Shown piece by piece: positions 1-5,694 of a stretch of DNA of 6,293 nucleotides. Positions within the stretch are counted from its first letter, which is position 1; each line of letters opens with the position of its first letter. A model generated the notes under the pieces. That model was not told the DNA's origin and did no database searches. It saw only the letters and a program-made list of their open reading frames with translations. The DNA is from Desulfobacterales bacterium (GTDB taxonomy: Bacteria; Desulfobacterota; Desulfobacteria; Desulfobacterales; Desulfosalsimonadaceae), in assembly GCA_018334855.1 (NCBI GenBank), contig JAGXLE010000092.1:1-6293 (forward strand), written 5' to 3'. The translations under genes and the position numbers were made by a program.

Positions 1-118
1 ATTATATATAACTTTAACCTTGCTGTTTTTCAAACACGGGGTTGCGGGATTAACGGCTCTCGATTAAGGGGAACCTTCTTTTTCCAGCCTCAATTTAGGT
101 TCAGCAAAGGGGGGGATG
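1..118. other. Downstream flank of the GadC-like gene, no gene seen
   Basis: This is the region after the stop codon of the leftward permease gene. It begins with an AT-rich stretch (TATATATAA near 4-11) and ends with a run of seven G at 109-115, which is a C run just after the stop on the coding strand. A weak inverted repeat, GAACCT at 71-76 and AGGTTC at 97-102 with a 20-nt loop, lacks a T tract. I see no convincing terminator, so transcription may continue past the left edge. Confidence 0.5.
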
Positions 119-1528
119 TCAGCCTTTAGTTCCGTGCTTCCGGGAATGGTGATAGAATTTGAGGGGAATCCACAGAAAAAACAGCATTCCCGCAAACAAG
201 AAAGCTACATAAAGCAAAGAAGATAACGCCCCTTCTTCACTGACAGCCTCTGGTGGAATGAAACCAAAAATAATTACGAAGATGCAGCTTAATATGGCTA
301 ATCCGCTTACCAGCCACATGCCCGGGTTTCCCCCGGGAATTTTGTAGCCCCGTTCCACCTCCGGATGGGAATAGCGAAGTTTTATGGCGGCGGCAAACAT
401 CAAAAGATACATAACCAGATATAATTGGGCGGCCAGCGCGCTCATGAGCATGAAAGCACTGCTCACTGTTGGCATTGCCAGGATGACAAGCGAAAGAATG
501 GCGGATAATGTTGTCTGGATTAAAAGTATATTTACAGGCATCCCAGCCGCATTGATCTTTTGCCAGGATTTTGGAAGATAGCCTTCCCTGGCTACTTCCC
601 GCAAGCCCTTTGAAGGTCCGGCCATCCAGGTTATTACCATGGCCAGGGCCCCATAAACCATAAGAAAACAAATAATCGGCGTCATGAAGGACATGTTATG
701 GGCCGTGAATAAATTTTCAAAAGCCTGACACACTCCTGCACTTAAACTAACATTCCGTGCGGGTATTACAATGGCAATTGCCAGTGAACCCAACGAAGAG
801 ATAAAAATTATCAACAAACAGGCGAGAAAAATGGCGCGGGGAAAATTCTTTTTGGGATTTTTGACTTCATTTACGTGCACTGCTGACATCTCCATTCCCA
901 AAAAGGAAACCAGCATGGCGGCCAGGAGCATTAACTGCTTCGGGCTTTCGAATTCGGGAAGCATGGCCTGCATGGAAAATTCTATTTGCAGGGGTTCCCC
1001 GGATGTGTAGTGGATTAGACCCAGAACTATTATCAGGATACCCGGCAAAATCGTCCCGGCGATCACCCCGCTTGAGCTGAAAAAGGCCGAAAGCTTCATA
1101 TCGCGGAAATTAAGCAGGGTAGCAAGCCATAAAGCGGCCCAGATCATAATCACAGTAAAGATCTTATTGTCGGCCAGGGAAGGATTTATAACATAAGCCA
1201 GTGCTGAAGAAGCAAAGGCCAACACGGATGGAAACCAGGGCAAATTTTCCACCCATTGCATAAAGATGGCTACAAATCCCCATTTGGGGCCAAAAGCTTC
1301 TTTTACCCAAAGATATACCCCCCCTTTTCTTTTCCAGCCGGAAGCGAGTTCAGCGGAAACAAGAGCGGAAGGGATAAAAAAACAGAGTGAGGCCAAAGCC
1401 AAATAGGTAATCAGGGCATAACCATACTCCGCCAGACCGGGTAAAGCCCTGAGAGACAAGATGGCCGCCACGTTTATCATTATCAGGCTGAAAAGACTCA
1501 GCTTTGCGGGGCTTCGTTGTTTTGCCAT
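119..1528 (-). CDS. GadC-like APC-superfamily amino acid antiporter/permease
   Basis: This is a 469-residue integral membrane protein of the APC superfamily with about 12 hydrophobic segments. By recall it matches the glutamate:GABA antiporter (GadC) subfamily along its length: GMEMSAVHVNE at 211-221 (GadC has GMEASATHVNE), a following NPKKNFPRA block, VIPARNVSLSAGV at about 254-266, WMAGPSKGL at 301-309, and the IPGGNPG turn near 397-403. Family members exchange an external amino acid for its decarboxylation product. The protein ends soon after the last hydrophobic segment with a short basic tail, so the C-terminal plug of E. coli GadC (511 residues) appears absent. The start is the first in-frame ATG after an in-frame TAA only four codons upstream. 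The ribosome site is weak (AAAGA-like). The gene follows the decarboxylase by 85 nt on the same strand, with a hairpin between. No glutamate decarboxylase is present, so glutamate/GABA as substrate is not established. Confidence 0.88.
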   Translation of the reverse strand: MAKQRSPAKLSLFSLIMINVAAILSLRALPGLAEYGYALITYLALASLCFFIPSALVSAELASGWKRKGGVYLWVKEAFGPKWGFVAIFMQWVENLPWFPSVLAFASSALAYVINPSLADNKIFTVIMIWAALWLATLLNFRDMKLSAFFSSSGVIAGTILPGILIIVLGLIHYTSGEPLQIEFSMQAMLPEFESPKQLMLLAAMLVSFLGMEMSAVHVNEVKNPKKNFPRAIFLACLLIIFISSLGSLAIAIVIPARNVSLSAGVCQAFENLFTAHNMSFMTPIICFLMVYGALAMVITWMAGPSKGLREVAREGYLPKSWQKINAAGMPVNILLIQTTLSAILSLVILAMPTVSSAFMLMSALAAQLYLVMYLLMFAAAIKLRYSHPEVERGYKIPGGNPGMWLVSGLAILSCIFVIIFGFIPPEAVSEEGALSSLLYVAFLFAGMLFFLWIPLKFYHHSRKHGTKG

Positions 1529-1560
1529 AAATAATCTTTACGACGGGATATAAAATATTC

Positions 1561-1584
1561 GCCCCTCCGGAAAACCGGAGGGGC
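1561..1584 (-). terminator. Strong intergenic hairpin, possible partial terminator or attenuator
   Basis: A perfect 10-bp GC-rich inverted repeat, GCCCCTCCGG and CCGGAGGGGC, has a 4-nt loop (AAAA on plus, TTTT on minus). It starts 29 nt after the decarboxylase stop and ends 32 nt before the GadC-like start. On the minus strand it is followed by GAATATTTTATAT, an interrupted T tract, so termination may be incomplete. On the plus strand ATTTTG follows, but no plus-strand gene ends here. It may lower expression of the third gene or stabilise the upstream mRNA. The structure is certain from the sequence; its function is inferred. Confidence 0.6.
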
Positions 1585-1613
1585 ATTTTGCAACATTCAT
1601 TCATGCACCGGGA

Positions 1614-3914
1614 TTATTTACGTATGCACAGTGTCCGGAAACAATTTTTTCCTTCCCGTTCCACCCGTTCTACTCCGTGGATATCGCTTTCATATCCGGG
1701 AAAAAGATTCTCGAAATCCTGCAAAGCCTTCAGATACTCGTAAATCGGCTCAGCTTTGGAATCCATGATCTCTCCTCCCATCATGACCGGAATACCGGGA
1801 GGATAGGGTACAACCATCACTGCAGGAATCCTGTCTAACATATCATCCAGGTCCACATATTCCACATTTTTGCGCACCACCGCGTGGTAGGCCTCTGCGG
1901 GCTTCATAGCCTGATCCGGAATAATCTGGAATGCGGCCTGCATCTTGTCTAACAGTTTATTATTTTTTATGTATTTATGCATCTGCCTGCAATGGTCCTT
2001 TAACCCTGTTCCATCGTATACTTCCGGAAATTTCCGGACCAAATCCGGCTGTACAAATTTAAGAGAAACATTTTTGCCATAAAGTTCCTTGAACTTCAAA
2101 AGGCCGGAAAGAAAGGAACCCTGTTTGGCCTTGGTGGTACCAATGGAATTGAGCAGAAGGAAAGAATAATAGTCGGTTTTTTCGCAGACAATCCCGTGAT
2201 TTATCAAATAATTAGTTACCACAGACGCCGGAATCCCTTCCTCCTCCATGGTTCCGTCCTCATATAACCCGGGGGTGGTAAAAGTCAGCTTGATCGGGTC
2301 CAGCATAACATAGTTATCTTCAATATCCTCGAAACCGTGCCAGTTGTCATCAGCACCCAGGATCCAGGGGGCCTGATTTTCGCACAAATAAGAGGAAGGG
2401 ACTTCTTCAAACCTTTTTATTTTACCCTCATGCTCAATTTTTTCCGGCTGCCACATGGCAAAGAACCATTCTCCCTTTCCGCGCAGCTCCCTGGTAATCA
2501 TAGCCACTTTCTGACGCATGGTAACCGCTTCCAGAATTGCATCATCCAGCAATCCTTTACCGCTGTCCTCCATCATCTTTGTAGCCACATCCAGGGAAGC
2601 AATCATGCTGTATTGCGGGGAAGTAGAACTGTGCATCATGTAGGATTCATTGAACTCATCAGGATTAATCGCGGCATGACTGCCGTTTTTAATATGGAGC
2701 ATGGAGGCCTGGGAAAGAGCAGTAAGCAGTTTATGCGTGGATTGCGAACTGAATATCGGGGGATGCTCTTCGTTGACATCGTCATCTGTCATGGCGAAAT
2801 GATCGGTGTATATAGGGTGAAAGCGGGCATAGGCATACCAGGCCTCATCAAAATGCAGATTTTCCACGCTTTTTTTGAGCTGTTTTTTTATATTGACCAC
2901 ATTGTAGCACAGACCGTCATATGTGGAATTGGTCAAAGCTGACATTTTTACGCTGTTTTGCTTTTTTTCTTCAGGGATAAGCCTGTTTTCTTCAATTTTT
3001 TGGGAGATAGACTCCCGGGAAAATTCCGAGAGGCGGCAGGGCCCGATAATACCCCGCTTATTGCGGCGCGGTACCATATAAACTGGATAGGCCTCTGTTA
3101 TTACCATGGCATAGTTCAGAGATTTGTGACAATTGCGGTCAACAAAAGCGATATCGTCGCGCAGGAGCTGGCTGCGCCAAATTATCTGATTGGCGTGGGA
3201 GGTTCCGTTTAAAACATAATAAGTCATATCCGAACCGAAAACTCTGGCGGAATTCTTCTCTGCATCCCCGGCTACTCCACTGTGGTCCAACAGAGAACCC
3301 AATTCCGGGACAGAAATGGATAAATCGGCCCGGAACATGTTCTCTCCGTAAAATTTATGCATGGCCACCCCGGCCGGGCTTTTCAGAAAACCTTCTCCTC
3401 CCATGTGTCCCGGAGTATGCCAGGCATATTTATAGGCTGCCGAATAATTAACTATTTGTGCAAAGAAATCAGGATATACGCTTTGAATATATCTTGTAAG
3501 CAAAGCCTCGATCCTTCCGGCTAAAAACTCCGAAGTATCTGCGGTTTTCCAAAGACACTCATTGATATTTTCCAAAACATGAGTGGGGATTTTCTTTACG
3601 CCTAACCTTTCGGTAAGTAAACATACCGGGATATTTAAATTCCTTTTCCTGATAGTTTCCAAAAGGATTTCCGGAGACATTTCCTCTCCGGTTCCTTCTT
3701 CAGGCAAATCCCAGTCTATAAGAATGGTTCCCAGATCAGCACGGGAGATAAATATTTCTGCCGCATCTTCATAGCTGTAAGAAGTAATTACCGAACATTT
3801 TTGTACTTCTGTCAGTTCACTTTCCAGTTCCCGCAGACGCATTCCTTCATCATTGGGCATGTCAAACTGGCCGGAAACCAACAGAACAGGCCAGCTTCTT
3901 TTGGTAATTTTCAT
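1614..3914 (-). CDS. Orn/Lys/Arg decarboxylase, AdiA-like (PLP fold type I)
   Basis: This is a 766-residue, full-length member of the large inducible Orn/Lys/Arg decarboxylases (E. coli AdiA is about 755). These cytoplasmic PLP enzymes release CO2 from a basic amino acid and use up a proton. The N-terminal receiver-like wing domain covers about 1-145. The PLP core follows, with TPGHMGG (167-173), phosphate-binding GTS (237-239), NCHKS (261-265; H263 should stack on the cofactor), FDEAW (355-359; D356 should bind the pyridine nitrogen) and STHK (392-395; K395 is the Schiff-base lysine). The C-terminal domain carries PYPPGIP (703-709). Two features favour arginine over lysine: LHFDEAWYAYARFHPIY matches AdiA rather than LdcI (FDSAW), and the segment at about 493-520 before WHGF has AdiA-like length. 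Lysine or ornithine cannot be excluded. AAGGAG lies 8 nt before the ATG. The gene is 47 nt after the antiporter gene, in an apparent operon. Confidence 0.93.
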   Translation of the reverse strand: MKITKRSWPVLLVSGQFDMPNDEGMRLRELESELTEVQKCSVITSYSYEDAAEIFISRADLGTILIDWDLPEEGTGEEMSPEILLETIRKRNLNIPVCLLTERLGVKKIPTHVLENINECLWKTADTSEFLAGRIEALLTRYIQSVYPDFFAQIVNYSAAYKYAWHTPGHMGGEGFLKSPAGVAMHKFYGENMFRADLSISVPELGSLLDHSGVAGDAEKNSARVFGSDMTYYVLNGTSHANQIIWRSQLLRDDIAFVDRNCHKSLNYAMVITEAYPVYMVPRRNKRGIIGPCRLSEFSRESISQKIEENRLIPEEKKQNSVKMSALTNSTYDGLCYNVVNIKKQLKKSVENLHFDEAWYAYARFHPIYTDHFAMTDDDVNEEHPPIFSSQSTHKLLTALSQASMLHIKNGSHAAINPDEFNESYMMHSSTSPQYSMIASLDVATKMMEDSGKGLLDDAILEAVTMRQKVAMITRELRGKGEWFFAMWQPEKIEHEGKIKRFEEVPSSYLCENQAPWILGADDNWHGFEDIEDNYVMLDPIKLTFTTPGLYEDGTMEEEGIPASVVTNYLINHGIVCEKTDYYSFLLLNSIGTTKAKQGSFLSGLLKFKELYGKNVSLKFVQPDLVRKFPEVYDGTGLKDHCRQMHKYIKNNKLLDKMQAAFQIIPDQAMKPAEAYHAVVRKNVEYVDLDDMLDRIPAVMVVPYPPGIPVMMGGEIMDSKAEPIYEYLKALQDFENLFPGYESDIHGVERVEREGKNCFRTLCIRK

Positions 3915-3922
3915 TGTTTTTT

Positions 3923-3928
3923 CTCCTT
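3923..3928 (-). promoter_or_regulatory. Ribosome binding site of the decarboxylase gene
   Basis: AAGGAG on the minus strand is followed by an 8-nt A-rich spacer and the ATG at 3914. This supports the chosen start. It lies in the 47-nt gap after the antiporter stop, where I see no terminator, so the two genes are probably cotranscribed. Confidence 0.8.
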
Positions 3929-3961
3929 AGGCACTTTGTGACTCAAATTAGAGGTAAAATA

Positions 3962-5269
3962 CTAACTCTTTTGTCTTTCTTTCGGGGTAAAGAATAGTCC
4001 GTAGGCTGCCAATACCACCATGACCAGGACCATAACCAGCCAAAGTTCATTCAGGGTTGCTGCGGCAAAAGCGGATAACAAAAATACAGAAGAGATAAAG
4101 ACTATTACAATATTCACCACGGACTTTTTGCCTTCCTGGCGGTCTTTTTTTACAAGTGCGATACCCGACCAGAAATAAGGAAAGAGGAGCAAAAGAACGG
4201 ATATGGTTACGGTTATATTAAAAGCAGCTTTAATGTTGCTTCCCAGCATCATGAGGATCAGCTCCACTACTGTCATTATTATACCATTGATGACCAGCCC
4301 CTTGCTGTTGATCCCGAATCTGTTGGTATAAGAATATGCTTTGGGCAAAAATCCCTGATCAGCACTGGTTTTGGCCGCACTTGCAGAGGACAGATTCCAC
4401 ACCAGAAAACTGGCGATACAGGCAACGGCCATAACTGCGGAAACCACATCCCCGACAATTCTCGAACTGAAGATTTCCTGCATGGACAAGGCAAAGGAAG
4501 CCGGAGCGGCAACTATTTTCTTATCCGGGAACATGCCTTCTATAACAGTCGTGGAGGCAATATAAATAATGGCTACAACAATAAATCCCACAATGGTGGC
4601 AATGGGAACGTTTCTGGAAGGGTTTTTTATATGTTCGTGGTTGGTGGCCACCGTTTCTACTCCCACAAAGGAAAAAATAAGGATGGCAAAACCGGAAATT
4701 ATGGCCCGACCGGAGCTTTCTCCGGAAACGTTCCAGTTCTTTGCAAACAAAGCGGGGTCGAAATCCAGCCATCCCAGAGTGGCTGTTATTATCACCGAAA
4801 TTAACAAAAGAATTACGCTTATAGACACTACCTGGGTAATTACTCCCGCACCGCGCAAGGACATAAGCACAAAAAGCCAAATCAATACTATGACAGTAAT
4901 TCCCAGTATCAAGGGATTGTTAAGAGAGGGAATAAAAAATGCCAGATATCCCAACCCGGCAATCAAAATGGAGACGTTGGATATAAGGTTGCTGTAAACA
5001 TAAAAAAATCCGCTTTTGGCACCCAAAAGCGGATTTACATATGCAGAAAGAGCGGTAGGACTGGGATCTTTAAATCTTTGTCCCGCCCGCACATAAACCA
5101 ATGTCAGGGATAGAGATCCGATTGTAACCAGTATAAAAGAAACCAGGGTAATGGAACCTATTGCCGCTAACTGCTGCGGGAGAGCTATAACTCCGCTTCC
5201 GGCCAAACTGGAGACAATCAGAAAAATCGCTCCTGTCAGCCCCAGTTTCTTGGATTGGCTGTTGTTCAT
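3962..5269 (-). CDS. AdiC/PotE/CadB-like basic amino acid/polyamine antiporter
   Basis: This 435-residue APC-superfamily membrane protein has about 12 hydrophobic segments and close to the usual family length (AdiC is about 445). By recalled alignment to E. coli AdiC it keeps the substrate-binding GSGV loop (24-27; AdiC S26 is S25 here), Y90 (AdiC Y93), N98 (N101), E205 in FVGVET (E208) and W291 (W293). The proximal-gate tryptophan AdiC W202, also present in PotE, is replaced by F199. Other family blocks include KNPSRNVPIAT near 215-225 and AAKTSADQG near 298-306. The expected role is exchange of an external basic amino acid for the amine made by the adjacent decarboxylase, moving net charge across the membrane. 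AAGGAG lies 6 nt before the ATG. A candidate promoter is at 5365-5393. A terminator-like hairpin sits inside the gene at codons 79-88. The exact substrate pair is inferred. Confidence 0.9.
   Translation of the reverse strand: MNNSQSKKLGLTGAIFLIVSSLAGSGVIALPQQLAAIGSITLVSFILVTIGSLSLTLVYVRAGQRFKDPSPTALSAYVNPLLGAKSGFFYVYSNLISNVSILIAGLGYLAFFIPSLNNPLILGITVIVLIWLFVLMSLRGAGVITQVVSISVILLLISVIITATLGWLDFDPALFAKNWNVSGESSGRAIISGFAILIFSFVGVETVATNHEHIKNPSRNVPIATIVGFIVVAIIYIASTTVIEGMFPDKKIVAAPASFALSMQEIFSSRIVGDVVSAVMAVACIASFLVWNLSSASAAKTSADQGFLPKAYSYTNRFGINSKGLVINGIIMTVVELILMMLGSNIKAAFNITVTISVLLLLFPYFWSGIALVKKDRQEGKKSVVNIVIVFISSVFLLSAFAAATLNELWLVMVLVMVVLAAYGLFFTPKERQKS
5002..5036 (-). terminator. Intragenic terminator-like hairpin in the antiporter gene, sense direction
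   Basis: On the minus strand the arm AAATCCGCTTTTGG (5036 to 5023) and the arm CCAAAAGCGGATTT (5019 to 5006) form a perfect 14-bp inverted repeat with a 3-nt GTG loop. A run of seven T covers 5008-5002, overlapping the last three stem bases. This is the canonical shape of an intrinsic terminator, but it lies within the open reading frame, encoding about residues 79-89, roughly 234 nt after the start codon. Moving ribosomes would melt it; poorly translated RNA would expose it. The shape is seen directly, while activity as a translation-coupled attenuator is inferred. Confidence 0.6.
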
Positions 5270-5493
5270 GCTTTACTCCTTAATAAAAATTCGGCTTCAA
5301 ACAATACGGATTCAGCTTCATTTTCTTTTAGGCTTTTACTAAATTTACATAGCCGTTTCAAATTATTATGCCAGCTATATCGGCTTGGGTCAATTTCAGG
5401 AAAGCTGTCGCTCCCAATGAGGGTTTTGTAAAAGGTGTTCCAAGGCCACCAGCAGTGCCGACAGATGCTGTGTGGCTTTTCCAGGCTATCCAT
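5266..5493 (-). CDS. Doubtful small ORF, 75 codons, unknown
   Basis: I do not recognise this possible 75-residue protein. It is rich in Trp, His and Cys near its N-terminus (CRHCWWPWNTFY at about 12-23) and charged toward the C-terminus, with no hydrophobic segment and only a single CxxC. In favour: its stop overlaps the antiporter start in an ATGA arrangement, which would allow translational coupling, and the frame is open for about 20 more codons upstream. Against: AAAGGA lies only one base before the ATG, which is too close for a good ribosome site, and the best candidate promoter for the antiporter lies inside it. It could be a chance ORF, a gene remnant, or a genuine leader protein. Confidence 0.25.
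   Translation of the reverse strand: MDSLEKPHSICRHCWWPWNTFYKTLIGSDSFPEIDPSRYSWHNNLKRLCKFSKSLKENEAESVLFEAEFLLRSKA
5276..5281 (-). promoter_or_regulatory. Ribosome binding site of the antiporter gene
   Basis: AAGGAG on the minus strand lies 6 nt (TAAAGC) before the ATG at 5269. This strong site fixes the antiporter start and makes translation independent of the small upstream ORF plausible. Confidence 0.8.
5365..5393 (-). promoter_or_regulatory. Candidate sigma-70-type promoter for the antiporter-decarboxylase operon
   Basis: On the minus strand TTGACC (5393 to 5388) is separated by exactly 17 nt from CATAAT (5370 to 5365). Each hexamer differs from consensus at one base. The predicted start near 5358 gives a 5' leader of about 90 nt before the antiporter ATG. 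The promoter lies within the doubtful 75-codon ORF. It is a sequence match only. Confidence 0.55.
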
Positions 5494-5656
5494 GTCCTTT
5501 ATGGCACCAAAAAGCGGGAAATAGAGCCGAAAACGGGCCTTAATTTTGGTTTATTCCATATGATTTTAACTGGTTAATTTGTCCCAACCCCGGTTCCTTG
5601 ATTTTTATATCTTTGGTTAACACTTTTAGACTGCTTTATTGATCGCCACGAGATAT

Positions 5657-5665
5657 TGTTATAAT
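5657..5665 (+). promoter_or_regulatory. Extended -10 promoter for the acylase gene
   Basis: TGTTATAAT is a perfect extended -10 element (TGn followed by TATAAT). A weak -35 candidate, TTGATC at 5639-5644, is only 15 nt upstream of the hexamer, which suits an extended -10 promoter that depends little on the -35. A start near 5672 would leave a short leader of about 20 nt carrying the ribosome site. Confidence 0.6.
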
Positions 5666-5682
5666 ATTGTATTAATTTTTCT

Positions 5683-5687
5683 GGAGG
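5683..5687 (+). promoter_or_regulatory. Ribosome binding site of the acylase gene
   Basis: GGAGG lies 7 nt before the ATG at 5695, an ideal spacing that fixes the start of this edge-truncated gene. Confidence 0.85.
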
Positions 5688-5694
5688 CAGGCCA

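Larger units (their letters stand above)
5270..5694. other. Divergent intergenic control region
   Basis: This 425-bp stretch separates the leftward antiporter operon from the rightward acylase gene. It holds the antiporter ribosome site (5276-5281), a candidate leftward promoter (5365-5393), the doubtful 75-codon ORF, and the acylase promoter and ribosome site. It also has a near-copy of the intragenic hairpin sequence (5503-5517) and a small palindrome, TTAAC-TG-GTTAA, at 5566-5577. I see no T-box, riboswitch or tRNA pattern. Confidence 0.6.

Noticed and set aside
71..102. GAACCT/AGGTTC repeat after the GadC-like gene as a terminator
   Set aside because: The stem is only 6 bp with a 20-nt loop and no following T run on the minus strand.
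321..337. Inverted repeat of two CCCGGG sites inside the GadC-like gene
   Set aside because: It encodes the conserved PGGNPG turn, so Gly/Pro codons explain the GC-rich repeat. The T-rich side faces the antisense direction and no gene there would need a terminator.
1350..1604. 84-codon minus-strand ORF starting before the GadC-like gene
   Set aside because: It runs through the hairpin and overlaps the permease start in another frame. Its sequence is basic and low-similarity, with no ribosome site, so it is a frame shadow.
2337..2942. 201-codon plus-strand ORF opposite the decarboxylase
   Set aside because: It lies wholly antisense to strongly conserved decarboxylase motifs, has no recognisable domain, and is best explained as an antisense shadow.
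4710..4725. Six-bp hairpin CCGGAG/CTCCGG inside the antiporter gene
   Set aside because: The short stem has no T tract on the sense strand, and such stems are expected by chance in a coding region this long.
5270..5400. T-box or amino acid riboswitch before the antiporter
   Set aside because: No T-box consensus, specifier-loop layout or terminator/antiterminator pair is visible in the leader, and the short predicted leader leaves little room for one.
5368..5577. 69-codon plus-strand ORF in the intergenic region
   Set aside because: It has no ribosome site or recognisable sequence, and overlaps the opposite-strand ORF and promoter candidate.
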